64,000 nucleotides of DNA, from NCBI RefSeq assembly GCF_030247195.1, contig NC_080672.1:91088113-91152112 (forward strand). The letters are read 5' to 3'. The stretch is from Topomyia yanbarensis (lineage: Eukaryota > Arthropoda > Insecta > Diptera > Culicidae). Below the pieces are notes generated by a model, which made no database searches, was not told the origin of the DNA, and saw only the letters and a list, made by a program, of their open reading frames with translations. The translations under genes were made by a program, and so were the position numbers. Positions within the stretch are counted from its first letter, which is position 1. Each line of letters begins with the position of its first letter. Shown here in pieces: positions 54,368 through 64,000 of the stretch.

Positions 54368-54618
54368 CACACAGAAAAAAAAGGTTAGTAAATGTAAGAG
54401 TTTTTCACTCTTAGCAAAAAACAACCAACGAATACTCTTAGTTTGAAAATCAAACTATTATTTTGATTACTATTCTTCATTAGCTTAAAAGGAAAACTTT
54501 TATCTTGATTATCATTTTTGATTATTTTAAAAGGTTTACTTTCAACCTAATAGTAGGCGTTGGTTGTTTTTTGCTAAGAACGGAACACTCTTACTTTTAC
54601 CAATATTTTTTCTGTGTG
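54368..54618. mobile_element. 251-bp TA-flanked MITE, CACACAGAAAAA ends
   Basis: TIRs start CACACAGAAAAA and share GTAAGAGT, CTTAGCAAAAAACAACCA and ACG over about 65 bp. TA lies on each side (54366-54367, 54619-54620), as expected for Tc1/mariner-type MITEs. Arms of this length make the whole element a potential hairpin. Confidence 0.88.
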
Positions 54619-54620
54619 TA

Positions 54621-55604
54621 AATGTATGTAATTACTCGGCAAAAAAGTCTGACATAAAGACACAGAAAGAGTCCATGTTTTTACACGAAGAGGGAGGGAT
54701 GGGGATCAAAAAGACACTAATTTGTCCAGGTAATATATCAACGGATTCTAATTAAGAACTATGAAAATAGATCTAGAAGCATCTGGTAAAAATATCCCAT
54801 TTACCTTAGAATAGATAGTATATTTTGATACAAATTTAACGCTCGGGAAAAATGTTCTCTGTGATCCCAACATTTTGTTTACCATGCCAGTGTTATTACA
54901 ATCATTCACGAGATGTTTCAGTAACTATTATTCAAAACGAGAAAAATCACTTCGCGCAAAACAAAAGAGCTACATGTCGACACTTTATTTAGAGATTCCG
55001 CGTTTGATTTTGAAAAAAAATTCTCAAATTATAAAAGTGTAAGCGAATGTGCGGAAGGTATTTTATAACCGTTCGATGATATCAGTCAATATACAGTTGT
55101 GATTATAGTTGCTATATTCATAGTTAGGCGGAGACACTGAGCGGAAACAATTGAAGATGTCAAACACCACCAAACCATTCTCGATTAATCGAGAACTATT
55201 CGGACATTCCTAGTTGGACCATTGCCCAACTAAAAACAACTGGATGTCAAAATCTCATGTTATGACTTTGACAATCAAAATGACAAGGGTTAAAGTTTAA
55301 AGAGATGCAAATGAAATTTTATCCTTAGATATATTTAGGTGCGAGAAGCAGTTTAGCTATGCATTCTGATTATATTCAATGTATGTAGTACATTAGGTTT
55401 ATTCCAGTATCTGCAGAAAATTCTTCTGGTCGCATGCAGGAGTAAAACGGAGCAACTTTTTTGGCTCCTGTTTACTCCGGAACAACTGGGAACAAGAAGC
55501 GTGTACTGGAACAAACCTATTCAAAAATAGGAACACCCCTCGTTGCAGAAGCTATTTCGGTGTTATTTTTTCGAGCACCTCGCCGCATGCCGCATTAGGC
55601 CATC
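54621..55604. other. Unclassified
   Basis: No gene or clear element. The sequence GGAGTAAAACGGAGCAAC ... GCTCCTGTTTACTCC at 55438-55482 is a short inverted pair. Confidence 0.35.
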
Positions 55605-55760
55605 CATGAGACATTTCTGATCAGCTGATTATTTCTTCTGACGTAACTCGAGTTGGTGCAACGTCCGACAAAATCGCCGATTCGATCCAACATCAAACGA
55701 ATCGGGCTAACGAAGTATGGTCGTCGGACGGGTTTTTTTGTTCGCAGGAGCAAACTTGCT
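55605..55760 (+). repeat. Fragment related to the 992-bp hAT element
   Basis: CCATGAGACATTTCTGATCA, then AACGTCCGAC, CATCAAACGAATCGGGCTAA and TTGTTCGCAGGAGCA, align with 52303-52450. No TIRs on this copy. Confidence 0.65.
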
Positions 55761-56145
55761 GAACTGTCAAACAATCGTCGTGGTGGATTGCCTAATTGTT
55801 GTAGATAGTAACAAATACAATGACAGTTATTTTATTTTCTTATGGTGACATTATAGTTTTTGTTTATACATAAGCTTAAACCAGTAGTGCATTAACGTAA
55901 GTGACGGAAGGTTATCGAAAAGTTTCGTGAAAATGAAAATTTAACAAATGATGATGATTTTCCCAAACGGTTCGGTTTCGAGAGGTTTTCAGGAACCTTA
56001 GGAGAAGGCATTAGGATTAGCGATAATAATTCAAATCAAGGATACTACTGGGAAGTCACTTTTAGAAAAAGTCGATGTCAAAGTAAACTTTGAACTATGC
56101 ACGCATGCACTTCAGAGGTAGCGTGATATCAGGAGCTGCGATTAA
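55761..56145. other. Unclassified
   Basis: Nothing recognised. Confidence 0.35.
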
Positions 56146-56540
56146 AGTAAAGTATAAACTTGAAATCGATTAAAAAAATGGCTCAGCACAATATATAACT
56201 CCCTTAGGAAAATTCAGTTTTCCCACCACAATTCATTGATTGAGGAATTTAAATATTTTACTAATAGAGCATTAGCAATAATTCGTTTGTATGTCTAGTT
56301 TATAGGCCATTTTTCGCTTTCCCATTGATTTGGATTGAGATTTCTAACACTGATGTTGTCCTATACTGATTTGAGCGATTCTCTGAGTCCCGCCACTATC
56401 CCATGTAGTATGTGTTATCAAAAACATCGCGAAACATCAAGTTCTAAATATTCCCAATCGATTAAAAATCCGAAGAGAGTGATAAGAGTTATAAGAAATG
56501 TCTTATCACACTGTTAGGTGGATTAAAAGCGTATTTTTCT
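56146..56540 (+). repeat. Second copy of the 41.85-42.25-kb repeat
   Basis: Same order of words as 41850-42246 and the same right border, GGATTAAAAGCGT. The reading frames of the two copies contain stops at different places, so coding is not supported. Confidence 0.8.
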
Positions 56541-56748
56541 CAACATTTCCTTTCGAAGTTTCGTGATTTTTCATAGCATTTGCCATTTCACATTTTCTTA
56601 CCTGAATGACGTCAATTTAATTTTTAAATAATCTGCAGTATTAATACTCTTCAAATAAAAGTTGAGCCCGTGATTTTCTAGGATTACGAGAACAGTACAG
56701 TACATTGTGGTCGGAAAGTTAAAGAACGTGGAATCAATTATTATCATT

Positions 56749-57250
56749 CGTTATAAAGTTACGGTGTTTTCGGAGTTGCTGTATTGCACTTAGTGCTTTA
56801 TTTGGTTAAATCATACTAGTTCGGCATCCAGTCGCTAGAGCGACGCTGTTATCAACTTTTTAAAAAGGCTAGATAAAAATGTCATGTCTTCGAGAAAATT
56901 GTAGGTCCTATCATTTTAAATATATCTTCTGAAGATACAAATTTGTTAGGTCCTGTATGTTTCGAGATAGAGAAGGTTTTAGTTAAAACATTTATTTACA
57001 GATTATGTTTTCAAAAATGCGCCTTATTTCAAAGCCTGACAAAGACCTACAAAGTTGGTATCTTCAGAAAATATATTTACAATATCCTGACATACAACGT
57101 TGCCGTATACACCATTTTTCTTTCTCGTTCCATTAAAAAGTTTATAACAGCGCCGTCCTAGCGACTGAATTCCGAACTAATATGAAATGATTAAATAAAG
57201 TGCTAGATGTCACACAACAACTTTGCCAAAGACACCATAACTATAAAACG
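56749..57250. mobile_element. 500-bp palindromic element
   Basis: Arms of about 125 bp (56749-56880 and 57127-57250) are inverted copies sharing GCACTTTATTT-type words, TAGTTCGG, CAGTCGCTAG and CGCTGTTATNAACTTTTTAA. The right arm contains ACAACTTTGCCAAAGACACC, the left has the matching GGTGTTTTCGGAGTTGC. No TSD was identified. Confidence 0.7.
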
Positions 57251-57722
57251 AAAAATAAGGAAAGGACATCTGAATTGTGAGTTAGCCCCTTTTGGACACT
57301 AGGTACCCCCGGGGTTAGCCCCCCGAATTACGAAAATGCTCGTGAATTGAAAAGTAGTACATGTAATGATATTATTTTTCTAGACATCATAGGTCAATGA
57401 ACTACTACTAAAATGGGTTAGCTCCTTTTGGGCGCCAGCCATTCATTTAGTACTCATCTCTTTGCTTGATATTCTAGTAATAGTAATCGGCTTTCGATAT
57501 ATACTGGTAAATTAGTGCAGTGAGGTCGTAATAATCGAAAGAGAAAAAAACGCTGATGGATCTCTTGTTGGATCTCCGATAACAGATTTGTTGTTCTCAG
57601 AGCAGAGGTTATACTTTTTGAAAAACCTAAAATAAAATCAAGATACGGGAGAGGCAATCATTGAATGTATTGAATACGATGAATAAGAAATACTACAACT
57701 GGTCCACCACAAACAAATTGAA
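57251..57722. repeat. GGGGTTAGCCCC-type repeat
   Basis: GTTAGCCCCTTTTGGACACT (about 57282) and GTTAGCTCCTTTTGGGCGCC (about 57418) match words at about 61055 (GTTAGCCCCTTTTGGACGCC) and about 61131. These are remnants of one repeat family. Confidence 0.45.
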
Positions 57723-57724
57723 TA

Positions 57725-59053
57725 CCGTCGTGCGGGGTATCTTTGCGCACCTTTTAACACTTTTTCAATTTTGACGAATTATAACTCCTTTAATAATCGA
57801 TGGATTTGTATCATATCAGCACAGATTTATCGTCATCGTATATGTATTATGTATGCTAAATATGAGCAGAATTGGTTCACGCATAAAAAAGTTGTTCATA
57901 TAGCGTTTAAAAATATTTTATGTGGACTAGCTGGGGGCTACTTTGCACACTTCTTGAATTCGATATAAAATAAAAATTAACCAGTTTTATTTAGTTTTAT
58001 TGTAATATCATTAATTCATACTGATATCAGAGGCTTTTTAACAATAAAACATCACGCATTTATCGCATTTTCTAAAATGAGGGATTCATTTTAATTTAAC
58101 ATTTACAACGCTACTTGTCAAAAAAATTTGGGCGGGTTGAGACTGCATATTGTTTTTCGTAGAGACTAAAGAGAAAAATGATGAAAAATGGCGATATCTG
58201 TTTATCTCTAGTATGTCAGAATAGGTTTTTAAGAGCATTTAAAGATTTTTTGTATTATCAATTATAAAAATAATCACACGGTGGGGTCGAAAATTTCACA
58301 AAATAAAATAAGTAAAATAAGGGGATATTTTTGAAGCACATTTGAGTGCCAAAGTGATGGCGCAATTAGTGCACAAGACCACGTTTTCAAGTTATGCACT
58401 TTTTATGTCAAGAATTCGTGAATAAAGGTTCGAAACCAGTTTTTTCACGGCCAAGATCACATTATTTCGCAACGGTTCAATGTCTTCAAAGAAATTATAC
58501 AATATAATTCAGAGCATCTCTTGAAAACAACAATTTTGGTTATATTATTTAGAGGCTTGGTATCTTCGGTAAAGTTGTTGATAATGATATTAAAACAACT
58601 TTTTTTAAAGACACAAAAACCTTCATATGCTCAAGAAAGCCGATTCTGACATATTAGAAACAAAAGGAAAACGCCATTTTTTATCACACAAAAACATTCA
58701 TAAAAACCGATCATGACGTAGTAAAAATAAATGAAAATCGCCATTTTTCATCATTTTTTTTCTTCTCTCCGAAAATCAGTATGTGATCTCAGTACACTTA
58801 AGATTTTCTATCTTGACGAGCAGTCTCATTTTACGAGCCTCCAATCACTTTTATCGGCCCTTGAAGTGTTTTGTTTGTTTTGGTAAACAGTGTTAAGAAA
58901 AATGACAAAAGACATATGCAACATGGTTAAAATACATGGCTCTACAAATGTCAAAAGTATAATAAAACTAATAAACGCACGTCTGTTAGTAAATATTGAA
59001 AAACTAAAGTGTGCAAAGTAGCCCCACATATCCAAAGTAGCCCCGCACGACGG
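57725..59053. mobile_element. 1.33-kb TA-flanked element, CCGTCGTGCGGGG ends
   Basis: The left end CCGTCGTGCGGGGTATCTTT and the inverted right end CCGTCGTGCGGGGCTACTTT are followed by GCGCACCTTTTAACAC or GCACACTTTAG with TTTTTCAAT. TA flanks both sides (57723-57724, 59054-59055). The word GGGGCTACTTTGCACAC recurs inside (57935). The architecture parallels the 19196-20390 element, so they may be related families. No transposase. Confidence 0.8.
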
Positions 59054-59055
59054 TA

Positions 59056-60585
59056 GTTTAACTCTCATCTGATATAAGACTAGCCGAGTTTTCTTATCGC
59101 TCCTAACAGCAGATTGTTAGGGTCACAGTAGTTGAAAATATAAACCCTAATCTGTGGGATCAATTGCCGCCATTTGTATCGTTGCCGTTTATAACAGACG
59201 CAATCAAGCCAACAATAAGGCATGTTGCAAAGTGAGAGAAATTTGTGGAAAGATTTATATCTATCTGTCTTTGCAGAAACCTTCTTCCGTCGCTGATCAT
59301 CCCGGGGCTATAAGATAGAGTATGTGTCGAATATTTCACCCCTTTCCTAAGAATAGCGCAAATCGCGCGCATCGAATCGATCGGCCGAACATTTCAACCC
59401 AGTACCCTAGCAAGCAAGTGAACCGATATCGAGTTGAACTTTCCCAAACAAACGGCAATTAGTTGCCAAAGCGGATGTTCATTTAACCCCAAGTGTTTGC
59501 ACCTTTCGCCAAATTGCCATTTGCAGATGGTGTACGCAGTCTTTCATCGCGATACCACATCCACCATTTCGAATTGTTGGCAAAGATCGCTAAACCGGGT
59601 GAAGTGCCGGCATAAATCAATACGCTGCGGCATCTTCCTGGATGGAACTATTCTCGGCGTCATAGTTGAGTGGAGAGTGTATGTTTATAATTACACTACT
59701 GTCCCACTTTTCGCAAGCAGCTAAGTTCAATGGGCCGAATGTTGTCGCTATGTGTGTAAGCATCGATTTTAGCAGATTGCAAAGGACTTCGCGTCGTTCC
59801 TGGTCGGATGTCGAGGATAATAAAGTCTCTCGTTGGCGTTGCCACGGCCGGCTGTGGTTAACGTGGAGCAGGTCCTGCGGGTCGTGGAATGAAGATAGAT
59901 AGCAATATGAGCCTGATATTGTTACATACTTGTTTCATAGTCGCATAGTCCTACACCGTTTGTGGGTCCCGGTGGGAGAACGGTAACTGCCCGGTATCCA
60001 GGTTTATAGTATCCAGACAGGATGGCTGAAGCAGAGCGAAAGTCCTCTCGATGGCAGAACAATTTGTAACAGTCTATTCCTGGTAGTTGCCGGTATATGT
60101 AGTATACATACAAAGTTGCGTTCTTCGTCTTGCACACACGTTCGAGCAGTGCCAGAGATGGACATTAAACATGATACACGGAACAGGCAAATTTCCCACT
60201 CTGCTGAGACTGAGTTCGTAAACTGTTGGCTTTGTAATTTTCCCGCGGGGGGAACAAGTTTTAACGGACAATTTGGGTCACCGTCGGCTTGCGTGAGTTA
60301 TCGTTCGTGATTCGGTTGATTGTTATAGCACTACGTGGTTGAAAGTTGGATCACAGTCCGAAAATAGACCGATTTGGTGGCGATGATGCCGTGTTAACCA
60401 CCGTACCACTCTTCAAGTTTGTAGTTCTAGCTGAAATTTATTATCATATTGTAAATATTTACTTTTTAATGGGGTTACAGTTTTACTTTTATACCTTTAT
60501 AGTGAAAGAAAGGTACATATTAGTTATTTATTTACTTTGTCAAATAGATGTAGACTACAAACAATTATTATACAATGTTTACTTA
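59056..60585. other. GC-richer, mostly unique sequence
   Basis: Base composition is more balanced than the surroundings, and I see no TIRs. Plus-strand frames at 59434-59724 and 59666-59902 have no recognised motif. This could be a host non-coding or regulatory region. Confidence 0.3.
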
Positions 60586-60760
60586 TACTGCATCGATTTT
60601 GTTGGCTATTTTCGGCAAATTCAAGAGAAACTAAAGATATGAGAATTGAATGGCGGATAGGTATTTTAGAGCGAATCAGTTATCCACTTAGAACAGAAAA
60701 TAGCCAACTAAAACAATACAGAAGAATTTTGTGGCAATTAAAATATAGAGTAGAGAGGGG
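60586..60760. repeat. Longer member of the ATCGATTTTGTTGGCTATTT hairpin family
   Basis: CTGCATCGATTTTGTTGGCT continues to ATTTTCGGCAAATTC and is matched in inverted orientation by AGAAAATAGCCAACTAAAAC and ATACAG at about 60698-60722, followed by GTGGCAATTAAAATATAG. It corresponds to 14096-14190, where the loop is only about 3 bases. Confidence 0.75.
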
Positions 60761-62837
60761 TCAAGTAGGTCTGTTTTCTTTGGCGAGCTAGTGGTCGATC
60801 AACTTTTAATGTAAAGACATGACACCTTCACTGGAATTGTCGAAAAAATTTGCTCAAAAATATACATTTGTGCAAAAAATATATATTTGATAGAAAATAG
60901 CCATGCATATCAAGTGTATGAGCGGCCCTTACCCTCAGGAACGACTATTTGGGCCGAAACGTCTACGTACAATGCAATGCAACTAAAAACATTATATTAT
61001 ATTATATTGAAAACGAATGAGAAAACTTGAATTTCCATAAGACTCAAAGTGGGGTTAGCCCCTTTTGGACGCCGGCTAGTACTGGGGTTACCTCCACGGT
61101 CAACTTTGACTGCCAGAAAAAAAAAACTAGGTTAGCCCCTTTTCGACGCCAGCTATTCCAATGTTGAAACAACCGAGTAATGAATAGAAGAGAAAGATCA
61201 CAAAGAGAATCTCTCATTGTTACTTACGCCCTATTCTAAATTTTAAATTATTTTGTTATCAAGAAGAAATTTCATCATCTCAATGAGTTTTCCAATATAT
61301 CTGATGTTTTAACTGTTTAAACAACCAATCTGAGTAGTCGTTAACCGCAACATCACAACAGGAAATTTTGGTTTCAACTTGATATCAGACTTTGTTCGGT
61401 TCAGACCTTTAACCTTTCTTTATAATGAAAGCAAAAAGGGTCTGGGAATTTTATATGGGATCGCACTATTAACCTAGGTTTACCAAATGGGCTGAGAGTA
61501 AAATAAGGTCATCTTGAATCTTGACCTATACTAACAAGTTTTACTCATCTTTGAGTAAAATGAGATTTGTTGAGTGGATTTTAGAAAAGATTCGCAGATT
61601 CGTTTTTTTTCAGAGCAGCATTTTTTTTGAGGACCCAAAAACTACAAAATATAAAGTCGATTGGTTATAGCGTGGCATCCCGCATTACATTTGGAATTGG
61701 TATGGATATTAGTACGAGGACTATATTGCCGTCAGGGATGTAATGCACCTCAGAGCAAATAAAGGGAAGAATAAAAAACGCTCTTTGCACTTTTCATGCG
61801 AACCATCGCTCTTCTCTTTCACAATAAACCTCTTCACTCCAATGTGTGTTACTCCCATACGTGCATTCTACTCCATGGCCTCAAAGAGTAGAAATAAAAA
61901 GGCTCTTTACTGTGAATCTGGATCCCACGCGCACAGAAGCAGAGAAGACAACGAAAAAACATTTTAAAAACGTTCTTCCGATCAAACTTTATCTGAATTG
62001 TAGTTTGATTCGTCTTCCTACCTGCTTGCCAGTGAGGGGAGGCACAAAAAAGTGGCTCTTCAAGGTGACTCTTTGAACTAAATTGTGCAGCTCTTGGTGC
62101 ACAGATCTTTCTCTTTTTCGTTTTCAAGTTTCTTTTTGTGCGGTCGTTCTGTACATCGCTGTGCTTTTGTGCTGCTCTATTTTTCATCGGTGTATTTCGC
62201 TCTTTGTGGCACATTATGTGAGCAAAAAACAAGCCTAATCAGAGTCGAGAAATGCTTTTATCGTTAACCAAAATCAGGCGAAAATGACGAGAGAGCGATG
62301 CTACTCTCTAAAGCACCAGAACTTTGCGAAAACGAAAATGAGACTACGCTCTAGGACAAAGAATACGTGCAAATTCAATTTCATTATTTCCTCCGCACAC
62401 TCGTTTTCGCTTCGAGATTGAGAGTGACATTAGTCCCTTCGATATTGAATCTAGTACTGGGCGAACAAAAATACACTATTGACGATATTTGCTTGTCATT
62501 GTTCGATTTCGTAGAGGGCTAGCGATGATATTGGATGTCTGAAGCACTATTGGTGTGTATATTCCCCGTTGTTGCCCAGTTCTAGTTGCAGTTCTATGAT
62601 GTACATTGCCATAATTTCATACAGGTGAATCCAGTGGGTTTCATCGTTCATTGAAAGTATTTGAGAATTTGCCTTTAAAGCTTTTAAAAAATGTATATTC
62701 GTAAAGTTCATAGTGGCTATAAAAATGAATCCTAGCAGCTTGGAGGCCTTATTCAACATGACGTTTGAAATTTAGTTCGGGATCTGAGTGAACTCCCATA
62801 TCCTTAAAAGACGTTTCCTGATTGAGAACGATTTGTG
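60761..62837. other. Unclassified repeat-like DNA
   Basis: 61040-61150 repeats the GTTAGCCCCTTTT words of 57.3 kb. 61740-62400 is rich in CTCTTT/GAGAG words and may be another MITE, but I could not define its ends. No gene is recognised. Confidence 0.35.
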
Positions 62838-64000
62838 CACTGAAAAAAAATCCGTTCATAAACTCATAAACAAAAGGTCACGCTTTCGTAAACTGAACGG
62901 TTTACAAACGGTTCCTGAAATTATAAATAATAAACCACGTATTCATGAAACTATTTGTGTTTTCTAAAAACCAGTTCGCCTCGAATATAGAACATGGCGT
63001 TACATTAGAATCATTGGTTGGGTTACAGTTGTTGTTCCCTGGACATGTTTAGTTTTTGTTGTGATTCTTGTTCATGATTTGGGAATACACAGTCGACAGT
63101 CAAACATTGTTCATAATTGCAAGAGCTTATTCGCGATTCTTGTGAATTCTCATGACGTTAGCGGGATTAAAGTTCATGATTTCAAGATTTCCATCCACGT
63201 TATCGTGATATTTTCATGTTCATTATTTCAGGATCTTTGTCATGATTTTAAATGTTTTTGTCACGAGTTGTGTGATTTAAGTTCATGATTTCAGGATCTT
63301 GGTCACGATTTTAGATATTTTTGTCACTAGTTGTGTGATTTGTGTTCATGATTTCAGGATCTTAGTCACGATTTTCGTAATTTCTGTTCATGTTATCATG
63401 ATATTTTATTTTAGAGCTTACTTTCAAAGAGTAATTTAACTAATGTTCATGATATCATCAGTTTTATCATGGTATTCGTAAATTCTCTTCGCCTTATCGC
63501 GATCTATTACTTTTTGGATACTAATGGTTTATTTACTCGGCATAACGTGACAATATGAACTGGATCATTAAAATAAGAGTCATTCGCGATATCTGGTTCT
63601 GTGAACTATATCACGCACACTATTATGGGTTCTCAGTGCAGTTTTCGATTTCTGTTCGGACAACACCATGAACCTTATCAAATAAATAACGATGTTCGAG
63701 GTTCTAATAGTTTTTTTTATATCTACTTCTCGTACCTATTACTGGTCGCTAGCAGCTGGGTATTTCATAAAAAAAGTGCATGAAACAAAAATGATTCCAC
63801 GAATAATACTCCAACTTTTGTGATAGAATTCAAATAAAAATTTCATTACCATGTTGCAAGAGGGATTAGGGGTATCTTGAAAATATCACAAGCACGCAAA
63901 TAGATACTAGATAGATCGTAAATCATGTACTAGGAATCGTGAACCAGTTCACGAATACATGAATAATATTTCATAATTTCGTGAACTATTTCACGAGCAC
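62838..64000. mobile_element. CACTGAAAAAAAA-ended element, runs off the window
   Basis: It starts CACTGAAAAAAAATCCG, like the ends at 11237 and 45803, and is preceded by TG. The interior is full of TTCATGATTT, TCATGAA and TTCGTGAA words and has a 63-bp tandem repeat. The right end is not in the window, so the extent is uncertain. Confidence 0.5.
63218..63386 (+). repeat. 63-bp tandem repeat, about 2.7 copies
   Basis: Units start at 63218, 63281 and 63344 with GTTCATGATTTCAGGATCTT (first unit GTTCATTATTTC) and continue GTCACGATTTTAGAT, then TTTTTGTCACTAGTTG. The third unit stops after about 42 bp. It accounts for the 75-codon frame at 63061-63288. Confidence 0.9.

Noticed and set aside
63218..63386. 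Regular 63-bp repeats that could suggest a CRISPR array
   Set aside because: The units are contiguous with no unique spacers, and the sequence is eukaryotic.

Overview
This is a eukaryotic window, AT-rich and dominated by transposable elements. There are no operons, ribosome binding sites or long intact host genes. The element mix suggests an insect, most likely a culicine mosquito (Aedes/Culex type): LINEs that look like the LOA, R1, I and RTE clades, many short TIR elements, hAT-like ends such as CAGTGGCGTAG, and long (TA)n and (TG)n tracts. The host assignment is inference. The TIRs, target-site duplications (TSDs) and frame relations are read directly from the sequence.

Layout. 1-7.5 kb holds decayed repeats, a 202-bp MITE, a 1.76-kb TIR element that cuts an R1-like fragment, and a hairpin split by a hAT-like insertion. 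7.5-10 kb is a 5'-truncated LOA-like LINE with a perfect 29-bp TSD and one in-frame stop. 10-19 kb holds candidate minus-strand host exons, a nested MITE pair (11.0-12.6 kb), a TA-flanked MITE and a hairpin repeat. 19.2-20.4 kb is a TA-flanked element carrying a repeat fragment that is itself split by a TTAA-flanked MITE. 20.4-32 kb holds two RTE-like LINE ruins, paired 116-bp TTAA MITEs, a 388-bp MITE and a possible broken small secreted-protein gene. 32.6-35.9 kb holds a repeat tail with (TA)n/(TAGA)n and an isolated C2H2 zinc-finger exon.

The centre of interest is 36.2-51.7 kb, the remains of one DNA transposon. In order it has C2H2 zinc fingers (36.2 kb), an N-terminal segment (36.9-37.3 kb), a long transposase-like segment (42.2-43.5 kb) and its C-terminus (50.87-51.2 kb). 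A short second gene follows with one clean 56-bp GT-AG intron, and its product looks like a ubiquitin-fold domain of CIDE-N type. The transposase-like frame is broken at 43,484 by a 7,375-bp insertion with hAT-like CAGTGGCGTAGTA ends and a perfect 8-bp TSD. Removing the insertion restores the frame exactly. The insertion carries R1-like LINE sequence, which was hit in turn by a 1.17-kb hAT element, a CACTG-ended element, an I-like LINE and a hAT MITE. The upstream gap in the transposon (37.3-42.2 kb) contains a 2,265-bp Transib-like element with 0.6-kb inverted arms, CACTATG ends and a 5-bp TSD.

51.7-64 kb holds a 992-bp hAT element with a perfect 8-bp TSD, a second copy of the GGGTCCGC hAT MITE, a 251-bp TA-flanked MITE, a 500-bp palindromic element, a 1.33-kb TA-flanked element and, running off the right edge, a CACTGA-ended element with a 63-bp tandem repeat. 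Several elements of different families carry dense arrays of a private short palindromic motif near their ends. Most of the window is therefore a layered insertion record whose relative order can be read from the interruptions.
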